Shown in pieces: positions 44,880 to 55,883 of a stretch of 64,000 nucleotides of DNA. Source of the stretch: Sesamum alatum (taxonomy: Eukaryota; Streptophyta; Magnoliopsida; Lamiales; Pedaliaceae); contig JACGWO010000006.1 in assembly GCA_034509735.1 (NCBI GenBank), positions 7,889,001-7,953,000 of the forward strand, read 5' to 3'. The translations under genes and the position numbers were made by a program. A model generated the notes under the pieces. The model had not been told where the DNA came from, ran no database searches, and saw only the letters and a program-made list of their open reading frames with translations. The number at the start of each line of letters is the position of its first letter. Position 1 is the first letter of the stretch.

Positions 44880-46640
44880 TGGTGGTGGGGCCTGTTGGAG
44901 GGTGTAGCTTCCTCCTGTGATTTGTTTCTTTTGTGTCTTCTAGTAAGTTAGGCAGCTTCTTCAAGTAGAATGCTTTGGATTGTAAGTGGTTGCATCAAGT
45001 CTCTCCAGGTGGGTTCATGCTTGATGCCTCATTTTGGTCCTCTAATGACAACACTTGTGTATCTCCATTCTGTTGTTCCTCAATTTGGGTATGATGTTCT
45101 ATTCTGTTCTGGTGTCTGAAAGAAAGGCTGGTTGGGTGTTCATCACCCATATCCTCAAGGCTCTAGAAGCGATTAAAGATGGGAGTACAGTCTCCTCCTC
45201 ATCCAGCTCTGGTTTCTGAGCTCACATTATAATCTGCCAATGTGGTAGGCAACATTGCTATCCTTCTATTCCTAGTTTTTTCTAAATAATTGGTTATCTT
45301 TCAACGTCTTCAATAAGTTTCTGGTTGGAGGGACCACTTGGAATATAAGTTTTCTCCCAGTTCTTATCCAAAAGTTCCACCAAGAAGGGGATCCTCAAAG
45401 TTGAAAATTTTTCCCAATGGTCAGCTTCTTGGGGTTCAACTACTAGTTCCTGGTCTAGTGCAAACAACTTTCCCTTTCTTCTTACTTTCCAGCGTGATTA
45501 CTAACAGAATCATCCCCTTTCTAACTTATTGGTCACCTTCTCCATAATATGTGTATTTAAAGTGTTAATTTCCAGCTGCCCCCTCAGCCTAATTAGAAGG
45601 TTCCTCTACTTCCACAAAGGGTGTCAGCACTCTCAAACATTTTTATTTCCCTTTGTCCTTAAGAATCAATATCTCTTCTTTCGGTCTCTTGCTACAGGTT
45701 GTTGTACTAGGTTGTGAAGCTACTTTACTTTTAAGAATACACGGATTCTGATCATGACCTAAATGTTTACAGAATGAGCTGTACTGTGGGAAATTTCTCA
45801 ATAGATGACAGTTTGCCTAAGGTAGTATCCTCAAATTTGACAAAGATAGCTTGTATTCTAGGGGGTGTTAAATCTAATTCAACACAGACACGTGCAAGGC
45901 TTGGCCTAGACAAATCTACAGTTTGTTCATCCATTCTCAAGGGTAACCTGTCAAATTAGCTATGCTAAAACATAAGCACTCTTATCAAACTTAGGAGTTC
46001 ATTTCAAAACACGCATGTGAAAGCTGTCAAATGTCCATTCTCCTCTTAGCCACAACCGTGAAAAGTCTTCCTCATGTGTAAGATTGATAGGAACATGCTT
46101 AAGATTGATAACACCCATAGTAAGATTACCTCTCAATCCCAATTTAACGAGCCTGTTTATGAGGAAATTGACGGCAGGCAGTCCATGTGAAAATTTCCCG
46201 ACGAGAGCAAACTTGAGTCTGTTGGCCAATTTCTCGATTTCATCTGTGGAAAATGAAATTTTTTGTTCCTCCTTAAAGGATGAAACTGTTCCCAAGGCTG
46301 AGAGAAAACTTGAGTTTGTTGGCCAATTTCTCGATTTCATCTTTGGAAAATGAAATTTTTTGTTCCTCCTTAAAGGATGAAACTGTCCCCAGGGCTGAAA
46401 TTTTTCATCTTGGAAGGATTTCTTGGCGGCTCTAGATGGGTCCGAAAGAGAAGTGATGGCTTGAAATCTTTACCACTTTAGAATAGGACCTCTTGGTGGG
46501 TGGGGGGGGGGGCTGGAGTAGGGGGTGGTTGGGGAGGATTGGTGGTTGAGAGTGGGCGAGAAGGGGTTTGCAGAGGTGGCTTCCCGCAATTAGAAAAGAG
46601 TCATGGAGGGGCTAGGTTTGAGGAAAGTTCATGGAAAATG
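44880..46640 (-). pseudogene. LINE-2 Orf1 with DUF4283 and zinc knuckle
   Basis: Minus strand. A proline-rich N-terminus (46560-46440) precedes a DUF4283 domain at 46340-45999: EIEKLANRLKFALVGKFSHGLPAVNFL, LTMGVINLKHVPINL and FSRLWLRGEWTF. A knuckle-like FCKHLGHDQNPC follows near 45740-45785, then low-complexity Ser/Pro sequence. A 97-bp tandem duplication (46209-46398) lies across the start of DUF4283 and changes the frame. The protein would bind element RNA. Confidence 0.8.
46209..46398 (-). repeat. 97-bp tandem duplication inside LINE-2 Orf1
   Basis: Unit 1 is 46209-46305 and unit 2 starts at 46306; both read aaacttgagtytgttggccaat and on through ggatgaaactgtyccc. I see four or so differences between them. 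97 is not a multiple of three, so the duplication breaks the frame. Confidence 0.9.
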
Positions 46641-46934
46641 GGTGAGGAGGGTCGCTAGGGCCTGGAGCTGTTGTTGGGTTTGGTCGGGAAAGATGGCCGA
46701 CAATGTTTTGAAAATGGGGATGGAGGCAAACGAGTGGGGGTGCGCGGGTAAGGAGAAAGAAGAAAGAATTAGTGAGAGGGTTCACTGTCGTGAGGGGAGT
46801 GAAATAATGAGGTCGCCGACGAAGATGTCGACAACAGGATTGTACAAGATAGAGTGTGTGAAAGTCGCACACAGTCAGTTGAAATCATTGTATTAGAAGA
46901 TTTGAGGACAACATCTCCTTGAGACTTGTGTTAC

Positions 46935-48099
46935 TTGTGTATAATCCATATAGCTAAGGAGCTATAAATTGAGTTCAGGATGCACTTACCTGCATAGTTA
47001 TCAAACTTATCAAAGTTAGGACCTGTTGGATTTTATGGATTCACTTATCTCAACAGTCTCCTTAGCTCTGTTCTGATGATTTTTGAGATATTGCTTCCAT
47101 CAATACATTCTGGGCAGATTCTTTCATTGGTGCCTCAGTTTTTGTAGAACACAGTGCCCTGCTGGTGCTGGCTTTATCTTTCTTTCTTTGTTCCATGAGA
47201 CTTTTATACCAATCTGGGTATCCGTGAATCTCAAAACAAGTTTCTTTCAAGTGCGCAGTCTTGCCAAACTTTTGCAAACAAGACTTCTCTTATCCACAAC
47301 CCCTTTCCATTTGAAGAAGTTCTTTGTCATTTGCCTATTTTTCTTTGATCATTCCCTTTACTTGTATCGCCATACTCTAAGCTTCTCATGTGATCCTTGA
47401 ACTAATCTCTCGTTGTTTTTCAACACGTAACACCATTGAATAGGCCTTTGTAATAGACAACACAAGCTCCGTCATGAGGATTTGATTGCATACGTGATCA
47501 TAGCAATCTTCCAACCTATCAAGAACTGCATCAGTTGGTCCAACTGTTGTAGTTTTGCAATTTCCTTTAATGCGAACCACAGCTACATCTAGGAAGAGAC
47601 TTAAGACATGCTAGCTCGTCCTAGAGTTTCTTGAATTTTACTGTAATAGGCTGAGATAGACAAAGTTCCTTGTGAAACTGAGGCTATCTCCCTTTGAACC
47701 TGGTACACCATGGGGCACCCGTGCTTTCCCAAAATGAGTCTTCCAATTCTTGCCACAACTCTCTAGCCGAATCACATGCATAAAAGATTCAACAATATCT
47801 TCATATATAGAGTTCAACAACGTAGAAGTTACCCATACAATCCATCCAATGTCCATTTGCTCAAAGTCCTTCGAATCTTCTGTTGGCTTGGGGGTCTTTC
47901 TGTTAAAGTAGCCAGGTTTCATCTTGGCTCCCAACGCAATCCTCACTTATAGGCTCCAAGACAGAAAGTTTGTACCATCCAAAGGATTTGACACAAAGAT
48001 CATCCCTGGGTTGTCAGTTGATTGAACTCTCAAGACCTCTATATTATTGTTGGTGTTGATCTTCTTGTCTGCAACTTCTTGCTTCGTAGGGCTAGCCAT
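46935..48099 (-). pseudogene. gag: Copia-0 gag
   Basis: Start ATG at 48099-48097 (MASPTKQEVADKK). Then FVSNPLDGTNFLSW, MRIALGAKMK and KPTEDSKDFEQM (47946-47800), the copia Gag_N / UBN2 pattern. CYDHVCNQILMTE and YSMVLRVEKQRE are at 47580-47400. A zinc-knuckle region ends in GKTAHLKETCFEIHGYPDWYKSLM (47277-47170), which fits the CF-IHGYPDWY motif of plant copia Gag. Several stops and frame changes. Codes for the particle protein; broken by LINE-2 right before the protease. Confidence 0.87.
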
Positions 48100-48168
48100 G
48101 GCTTATTATCTATAGACAAAAAATTTGTGAAAATTAAAAGGAGCAAGTACTAGAGACCATCACAGGAT

Positions 48169-48458
48169 GGCTCTAATACCATGCCATGAAGGAAGGTGAA
48201 GCTCGAGTTTTGTGAGTGGGCAGCCACTTGAGAAGAAGCTCAAGATATTCAATGGAGTTTCTGTATTTGATAAAAAGAAATAACTTTGTACAACTTTGGA
48301 GCACATTTAGGACTTCTTAAATAGATACTCCCGTTTAGGCTTAACCCAACTAATTAACTTCCTAAAATCAATTAACTGTCATTAACCGCTACTAACTAAT
48401 GGCTAAATATTTCAAAAACAAAAGTGAAGGATTTCAAATCATTTGAAACATTAAAACA
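48169..48458 (-). repeat. Copia-0 PBS and 5' LTR
   Basis: The PBS on the minus strand is TGGTATTAGAGCC (48169-48181), initiator-Met type with one change. The LTR, 48182-48458 (277 bp), ends CATGGCA beside the PBS and starts TGTTTTAATG. The outer edge is by terminal TG/CA only, because the partner LTR is missing. Confidence 0.65.
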
Positions 48459-49258
48459 ATACATATAAGTGTTGTTGATTTATTATTATGGATGTGAAAT
48501 TTTTAACTCCAAATACATTAATCCAAAACACACCTATTATGTTTAATTACATGATAGTAGTGTTGCTATTCACATCAAACGAAGATAATGAACTTGAGCA
48601 ATATACATATTTCAATTCTTCTTTCTCTGAATAGAACTTTTTCAAGAATAATAAAACACATATACTTTAGTTAGAAAACAAACGATACCTTATGTAAGGG
48701 TGTTTGATTGTGGGAGCAATCACAAAATCCACTCGGGTTTCCACCCAACTTGGTGGGTGTCAACACGTGGCCTAGCCCATTTTTAATTATATTTCTTGCT
48801 TTTCTTTATTACTATTTAATAAAATAACAACATTTATTTGTTGTTTTTATATTTGAATTTTCACACACAAAGGCACAAATTTATTTTTACCTAAACACAT
48901 AAAATTATCTCAGTTTTTCATTGCCAACATTTCGTCAATGAATATTTAAATTTATATTGGCTGCTAATGGGAGTTTTTCCTTGAACATTTATTTCATGGT
49001 GAGTAACGTAAATTATTTTTTTTTTATAGTGAATAATAAAATTAAAATTTATTAAAATATTAGTAGATATACCTCACTTCGTTCTCACTTAAAACATTTG
49101 AAGCTTCTGTACGTTGTATGCCTTTGTTGAAATTTTATTAGACCATGTTTACCAGTCTCTATTGGATTTAATGGTGTTAAGATTGATTGGTGATTATTAG
49201 TTGCATGCATTAATTTGTGATATGACAAATGAACAATATGTATACTTTTGCATACTTC
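48459..49258. other. AT-rich unassigned sequence
   Basis: 800 bp of AT-rich DNA with no reading frame or RNA gene. Near its right end, 49204-49236 (atgcattaatttgtgatatgacaaatgaacaat) recurs to the right of the second Tat element. Confidence 0.6.
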
Positions 49259-50077
49259 TGTAATGCAAAATTTTGTGTTTCTAAATTTATTGAAACAAGA
49301 AAAATATTACAAATAATTTTTGAATTAATCAAATGGTTATGTGGGTGCGAAATCTCTAATTTAAGTCTCTGATTCTTCGCGATCTTCATGTCGGCAAACT
49401 TCGAAGGAGGAACTTGACGCTTTTGATCTTCTTCGACGTTGACTTGGATCTTCAATAACGGTTAATGGGGGGGTCTTTGACTCATTCCCGAATTAAACAT
49501 TATATTTGGAAGACTTGACTTGAAGTTTTGTTGTTTCTTGATGGAATTAAAACTTTGATCTTCCGCCAAGGTAGACTTGTGCTCGATAACGTTAATCCGT
49601 GGTCCTTTGACTTTGTTCTCGAATTAAACGTCGGATTTGGATGATTTCCGCGACGAACGCCTTGAATTTTGCTTGAACGCCGTGGATTCTCCTTGATTTG
49701 TGCTCGAGAGGATTTTGAAGCTTCTTGGATGCTCTCTTGCTTGTGCTTTCAATTGTTGTGTGTGTCTTCAATTATGTCGAGAACCCCTATTTATAGTTGT
49801 AGGGTAGAAGACTTTTCCATATTCACTTGATGAAGTGGCACGATTTGATTGGCCATTCGTCATTTGCTTCCATATTTGCAAGATGTGATTTTATTTCCAT
49901 ATTGACTTGCACTTGCTTGATTTGGATATATTTGATCCTCTTGCCAAGAATATGAGATTTTGACACTTTGGCGTCATTTGATTGGCCGAAAAATAAATAT
50001 TAATATCCATTAATTAACATTACTTTAGGAATAAAAAAATTCCCAAATATAATAGAAATTGATATTTAAATATATTT
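49259..50077 (-). repeat. Second Tat element 3' LTR, start truncated
   Basis: Matches 55874 to about 56710, with many small indels. A TATA box TATAAATA (minus) is at 49788-49795. The outer end TGTAATGC is kept, but on the internal side the first ten or so bases of the LTR and the PPT are missing and integrase sequence abuts directly. Confidence 0.85.
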
Positions 50078-50400
50078 TTACTTCCTTGAGGGGTAAGCTT
50101 CAACCCACTTGAAAAGTAGTCAGTTGCAGCCAAGATATATAAATGTCTGGTTAGAAGACTTTGTTAGAGAGCCCAACCACATCTAAAGCCCCATGCATCA
50201 AATGGCCATGACGCAACTATCGGATGTAATGGTTCCGGCGGTTGGTGAATTGAAGTTAGCATGGAACTGACACGCTTGGCATCTTTTTTGCGTAATTTAT
50301 GCAATCCTTTATCATGGCTAGGCCAGTAGTAACCCATCTTCTTTATAAGAAGTTGCAATTTAGGGCCTGACTGATGAGCGCCGCAAACACCGGAATGAAG
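50078..50400 (-). pseudogene. Second Tat element integrase fragment
   Basis: Minus strand: KKMGYYWPSHDKGLHKLRKKDAKR (zinc-finger part), PPEPLHPIVASWPFDAWGF (first catalytic Asp) and, past a stop, ATDYFS with a shifted KWVEAY-like end. It then meets the LTR. The second Asp, Glu and C-terminal domain are gone. Confidence 0.85.
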
Positions 50401-50729
50401 CTTCTTCCATAGCTTGAAACTGCTTTATTTCACTTAGGCAGCGTAAGAGATCCCATCAAAATGAACGCCTGTAAAGTGTGTCCTTGTAGTGAATAAAGTG
50501 GGGCCGCACGCCTCCGAACGTCAAATTTTCGACGCGGGTCATCAGGCAACTTCTCGTACTTCAGGTTAGTTCTTGAGCGGCTGGCACATCTTCTTTCTCT
50601 ATTTCAAATACCTCAACAGCATGATCTCTCTTCCTTTCTTCTTCGCCGTCAACATCATCGAAAATTGGAGCACCACCCAACTCTTGGCTTTATATTGGAA
50701 TGCGAGTTATTATCTTCGAGTCTGTGAGG

Positions 50730-51225
50730 CTAGAGGCAAGTTTGGCAAGTGCATCAGCTTGTTTGTTATCCTTTCTTGCACAATGCTCGATGTTTACGTC
50801 TCCAAGTCATTCCCATGAGTCTTTTGCATAATCGAAGTTATAGAAATAGCTCGGGTTTCTTAACTTCGTATAATCCGAGAAGCTGATTGATCACCAATTT
50901 AGAGTCCCCATACACTTTAAGGTGCAACTGCTATTATGTTACCCCATCTCGAGACCAAGATAATAAGCTTGATATTCGGCGACATTGTTTGGAGCATTTC
51001 TTGAGTTAGAGTGAAGGAATATGGCAAACATTTCTCCATCGGATGTGCATGAATATGACTCCGTAGCACCGGCTCCCTTCCTTGTGTGAAAAGCTCCATC
51101 AAAGTCATCTTCAAGGAAGGGGTGCTTCAATGACAAGACTATCTCATCGGGGAGATCGTTAGACAACTCCCACTCCGCACGGGGAGAGGGTGATCAGCCA
51201 AGAAGTCTGCTAATACTTGCCCCTA
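50730..51225 (-). pseudogene. Second Tat element archaeal-type RNase H
   Basis: Minus strand: GQVLADFLADHPLP resumes at about 51222, then ELSNDLPDEIV, FDGAFHTRKGAGA (first Asp), NNVAEYQAYYLGLEMG (Glu), GDSKLVINQLLGLYEVK (second Asp) and DNKQADALAKLAS (last Asp). All four acidic motifs are visible over several frames. This confirms Tat-lineage membership for the second element. Confidence 0.87.
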
Positions 51226-51505
51226 CATCGAGCCTTGCTAGATGGATTTAAGGCACTTTCCCTATACGGAAGGCCCTTTCACGGCCCGTACTGCGATTTA
51301 CCGACTTACGGCAGCTCAGAGAAGTCGGAAACCAAAACAATGCTCTTCAGGTTACTTTGACGACTTAGCTCAACGCACAAACAGAATATGACACAAGAAG
51401 AATGTGAAAGGCTAGCGATTGAGTGCATCTTCCTTGCTGACCACTTACCGTTACGCTCTATGCGCTTAGCTCCCCCGCTCCTGCCCTCCGACTAGGAGGT
51501 CAGTC
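51226..51505. other. Foreign, possibly organellar segment in place of the first RNase H
   Basis: Roughly 280 bp with no retrotransposon coding pattern in any frame and higher GC than the surroundings. It sits exactly between RT (ending near ATGAAAAG at 51508) and the RNase H linker (51225). Part of it (51435-51476, ttgctgaccacttaccgttacgctc and on) matches the reverse complement of 61440-61480. Origin not proven. Confidence 0.5.
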
Positions 51506-52330
51506 GCTTTTCATGATGCTAGCTGAAGGGTTGACCATCGTCCAGCCAAATTTGAAAATGAACCTTCGAAGATTACACTAGTTTTCCCTTTCCTTGTAGG
51601 GCTTTTAAAGTTATGTATTGTTTTGCGGTTCGGGCATTTTAATATTGCGTCGATCTTGGCTTGCTCGATCTCTATTCCCATGATGGCGTACGATAATCCA
51701 AGAAACTTTCCCGAAGTTGACGCCAAATGCACATTTTCAGTGGATTCATGATATCTCCGTAGTCGTTTGAATATCTTCCTCAAGTCTTGGAGATGATCTT
51801 GTCTTCTTTTGGACTTTTACGAACAAGCAAAGTCGTCGACGTAGCCACTCGACGTATTTGTGAAGCATATCATCAAATACTCCTCTGCATGGCCCTTTGG
51901 TACGTCGCCGCCCGGCGTTCTTCAAGCCAAACGGCATTACTTGTAGCAGTATATCCCTTCGGCGTACGAAATGCCGTTAGTTCTTCATCCTCGGCGCCAT
52001 CACGTATTTTGGTTGTACCGGATGACCCATCCATTTGAAACACAAAGCTTCATGGCCGGTTGTCGCATATCAATCAGAGTTCTTCGATGCGTAAGGAAAA
52101 TCATCCTTCGGGCACGCATTTTTTTAAAATCCTAAAATCAACACAGACTCGAATTGTCACGTTTTTCTTCCTTACGGGGGACAATTCTTGATACCATATC
52201 GGATATTATGACTTCTTTGAATGAATCCAACCTCGATGAGTTTATTTGATTACTTTTGACTTCAATTCAAAGGGACCAACTCGGGTCAGAATCGACGTTG
52301 AGCTTGCTTAACAGGGCGAGCTCCTTTCTT
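51506..52330 (-). pseudogene. pol: Second Tat element reverse transcriptase
   Basis: Minus strand, in pieces. KKNVTIRVCVDF with a degraded DLNKACPKD is near 52180-52090; DMRQPAMKLCVS-like and MGHPVQPKYVMAPRMKN are near 52060-51970. MPFGLKNAG is at 51937-51911, then VFDDMLHKYVE; the YVDD site is mutated (WLRRRLCLFVK in another frame reads as a broken YVDDLVVKS). The thumb LRKIFKRLRRY, TSGKFLGL and ISNLAGR follow to 51520. Several frameshifts. Confidence 0.85.
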
Positions 52331-55300
52331 GATTGACATAGTGAAATGAACTGCTATACCTTTGGGTCTAAGCCCTAGAGGCATTTCCTTGTATCACCAT
52401 GCAACACATCTTTGAATTTGTGCAGTAACTCAACGCTATGCCTCCTCCTCATCGACAGTCAATAAAGCACTTATGTAGATTGGTCAAGGGATTTTCAAGT
52501 GACTTTCTCCCAAGTTGATCTCTTTCAATTTATCAACGGTGGCTTTAACACCTTCCTTCAGAGCTCGGGAGGAGCAGCTCTGCATCCTCTTCAATCCTCA
52601 ACCGCACAATCTTCTTCACTCAAAGTTATGTGATGTGCTGTTCGCAAACTTTAATCCTCAATATGACATTAAAAAATTGTCTCTCACTTACTATTGATAT
52701 AGTAAGATGAAGCCACACTTTCCTTATCATCATCTTACTATTGTCTTGCGGTTCTCGTAAAGATAATAGAGTTTGCAACTTGACTTCAGAAAACTTTGTC
52801 GACGATATATTTAGAATTGGAACCCCACCTGCATCACTTCATGCGGGATGGAATCAAGCTTTGAAAGTCTGCGATCCACGGGCTTTCTTAATGTATTTGG
52901 ACTTCGTAGAGTATGATTCAACCCTCGATTTTGTGCCCTTATTACACCTAAATTTTCTAGGGGTCTAAGCCTGTCGAAGACAGATGTGCGTTTCATATTC
53001 CTTTCTTTAATTTCCAAGGTCGTCACTTTTGACGAAACATTCCTCTCCAACGAATGTAGTTGTGCTAGCTTTTTTTGATAGCTATACAAACGGAATTATG
53101 TGGAGTGAATTCCCAAACCTAACCGAGATTTGAAACAGTATGTCCCTTTTCTCTTAACATTATTTGGCCGCGTTAAGTCCGTGTACTTGTTCACCGCTGC
53201 TTCCGGTGGGAGTTCCCTAGAGTTAGCCCCTTCTTGTGGATTATATCCGCCTTTGACAAGAAGTTTGTATGCTTTGGGGTCGAAGCCGTCTGCAGTTTTT
53301 AGCTCTGAATGTCCCTTCATGTTCCATTTCAGGTCCTTGGTTGTCGTACAAATCCTTTGAGGGTTGGGGCTTCCTTGCATCGAGATTTGTTAGTGAAGTA
53401 CAGGAAACTCTTTTAGTGAGTCCAACCCTATGAGAGAGGATTTTTCTTTCGGACTACTTTGTTATCAGTCCGCGTGAAGAGTTGCTTTAACTTACTTTCG
53501 TCACCGTGGTTGTTTTGTATCTCGGACTTTCCGGTGATGAGTCTTGCTTAGCTTTTTGTACTCCCAAGGTAGTATTTGCATCAGGGAAATGAGACTCAGC
53601 TTTGGTAAATTGGTTTATCGTCAGCGATACTTTTTTTCACAAACGTCTCGTGAGTACTAAAGCATTGTGCCAAGTAGAAGAACAACGCCATTTTCATGTA
53701 GCCCAAGGTCGGCAGAGGAGCATGTGTACGACGTCTTTGCATCTATGACATAGAACAAAGCAGTTGACAACATATCCTCCATCAACAAGTTCATTCGTAT
53801 GATGCCGAGAGCCCTTTATCCTCCTTGGTTGAAGCCCTTGGATCATCAAATGACTATTGTTAGTTTCATCCATTGGAAACCCCTAATTCCTTCATTGCGG
53901 CGTAATGGCAAGAATAATTGACCCGCAGAACCTCCATCAATTAGTATGCGGTTGACTTTTTGCTCACGTGCATAAACAAGTTACGAAACAATGGTCTATT
54001 ATGCGGTTTTAGAAGCCAAAGTAGTAAATCTTCATCAGTAAAGGTCATTGCTATATGTGACATGCATTCCTCATCAGAGATCTTTTTGTTGGAGAGACAA
54101 TCTTCTCCAAAAGGATTTTCTTCCGCATGCGTCGTATTGCATGAGGTTTTTCGTCAAGTTTAACCGTATTCTGGGCATCACGACGTCAAATTGATCCAAA
54201 TGTGATAGTGATAAGGTTTGAGGCCGCATTATCCTCTTCGAGCGAGATCTTTTCCTTGGCGGGCTTAGTTGCATGACCTTGTCTTTGAATATGAAGCAGT
54301 CATGGATCTGGATGTCCCACTAGTCGATGGTATTTGCAGTACTTCGGGTCATCGTTCTTCCCGCCTCTTCAGTTTGTTTCATTTCGGGGAAGTTCAATGA
54401 GATTCGCATTGAGCAAGTCATCAAAAATTCCAGAGACATCAGAGTCAAGGAAAGGTACTGCTTTATTTTGCATCTCTACTTTTTTAGGGTCATTTTCTTT
54501 GGCCTTCTTTCTTGAGGGACTTCTTTTTTCTCACCACTTGTATCGCTGACTTTCCTCGCAACTTGAAAGGAAATTTGATCCACTGCCTTGGATTCTTTGG
54601 CCGAGGTTTGAAGAAGCTTGCCCCCTCGCTTGGTTTCTTGCTTTTCTTTAAACTTGCGGACTCTTGGATAGGTTGGTCCCTCGCTTCCACTTGCAGCCAT
54701 GCTAGTTCCATGTTATGGGCTCGAGTAGCTAGTTCTTCAATGTTCTAGTTGGACCCCTTTGCAGTATGTATCGGGAGACCCCAATGCATTCTTGGATGCA
54801 CATTTCAATTGCTGAAGTCTCTGACAGTCTATCCTTGCAAATTGAGGCTCAAATTTCTCCAACGGTTGATGTAGTCAATGACCGGCTCTTCCTTTCCATT
54901 GATGCGAGTTTTGTGGCTTGAATCATGTTGACTGTGCGTCCGACGAGTTTCTATAGAAGCAATTAGAAAACTCTTGCTCCAATTGGTCCCCAACTATCGA
55001 TTGAGTTGGCTTCCAAGTCAGTGTACCAGTCAAATACATTCCCTTTCAAGATCGGACGAAATTGCTTCACGAGATGACCTCCGTAAGTCCCCGCATTGTT
55101 GCATGGTGTTTCTATGAAGTGAGTCACATGCTGTTTCGGGTTGCCCCTTGCCATCGAACTGTTGAAAAATTTGGGATGTTGATAGCCAACTGGCATCTTC
55201 AAAATTATCAATTCACTGCGTATAGGGCTTCGTGTAAGTCATAGACGACTTAGAGCCTTCATCAAGTTTGTCTTTGATTAGTTCTCATGATGAACTCTTT

Positions 55301-55883
55301 CAGTTGGTCCCACGGAATCAACCCTTCTGAGGCAGACTTGCAACTCTTGTGTTGATGACTTCTCCCTTTCATTGAGTTGTTGCTTTTGGGATATTTCGGC
55401 TTCGTTGTGGCCCTCAACTTGTTTCCCGGCCACATGACTGGCGTCAGTATTGTCAATCTTGTTCATTAACTTGCTGATTTGAGAGTCTTGCTCCTGAACA
55501 TGCTTTGCTGGACCTTCTATGGCCCTCGTCAAGCTCGCAATTTGTTCCTCCAAGGTTGTCATATTTGTCACCATGACGGGAGCAACGCTTGATGTCGAGC
55601 GATGAGTAGACGAAGACGAGTCATCCTTCAGGTCTCCATCATCTTCATTAGTCTTGTTGAGATGGAGTAGGCTTTTCTCAACTTCTTGGAAAGTCATCTC
55701 AGGGTATGTTTGTAACTTCTTCGATATACTTCTGGTGATGACTCCGATACTGTCATTTGAACTTGAAGTAGCAACTTTGAGCACTGGAATCTTGTTGCGG
55801 CCATTGCGAAACTTCAAAACTTTGATGAAGAGATGAGAGGTAGAGATGGTCCCCACTGGACGTGCTAAAAATTTGTAACGCAA
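52331..55883 (-). pseudogene. gag: Second Tat element gag and protease
   Basis: Minus strand. Gag starts near 55883. The first 200 codons are open (NGRNKIPVLKVATSSSND, EEQIASLTRAIEGPAKHVQEQDSQI, a coiled coil). After a break the capsid core is at 55211-54963: LKMPVGYQHPKFF, GNPKQHVTHFIET, NNAGTYGGHLVKQF, LKGNVFDWYTDLEANSIDSW. Lys-rich sequence follows at 54711-54476. The protease is near 53950 with NRILIDGGSAGQLF. Between 53400 and 52500 are traces of the linker to RT (SSKVTTLEIKERNMKRTSVFDRL at about 53050). Numerous stops and frameshifts. Confidence 0.85.

Larger units (their letters stand above)
40989..46934 (-). mobile_element. LINE-2: near full-length L1-type retrotransposon between Copia-0 gag and protease
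   Basis: A 16-bp target duplication ttgtgtataatccata is at 40973-40988 and 46935-46950. The short tail (11 T followed by 11 A on the plus strand) marks the 3' end at about 40992. Order on the minus strand: 5' UTR, Orf1 with DUF4283 and zinc knuckle, endonuclease, RT, zf-RVT remnant, RNase H, 3' UTR. All parts are frame-broken. Given a clear TSD and the presence of 5' domains, this is close to full length. Confidence 0.93.
10361..48458 (-). mobile_element. Copia-0: old Ty1/copia element split by later insertions
   Basis: Pieces in coding order on the minus strand: 5' LTR 48182-48458; gag 48099-46935; protease and start of integrase 40988-40337; integrase, RT and start of RNase H 37378-35230; RNase H 15165-15053; C-terminus 10401-10361. 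The gaps are LINE-2, LINE-1, the chromovirus and Copia-1. Reading frame resumes across the chromovirus (LEID before it, SHLVRDK after it) and across Copia-1 (KSLSGP before, FHIILSKLP after), which shows these are parts of one element. All parts carry stops. The 3' LTR is missing. Confidence 0.85.

Noticed and set aside
45338..45960. Plus-strand frames of 60-70 codons in LINE-2
   Set aside because: They are antisense to LINE-2 Orf1 and have no start context or domain of their own.
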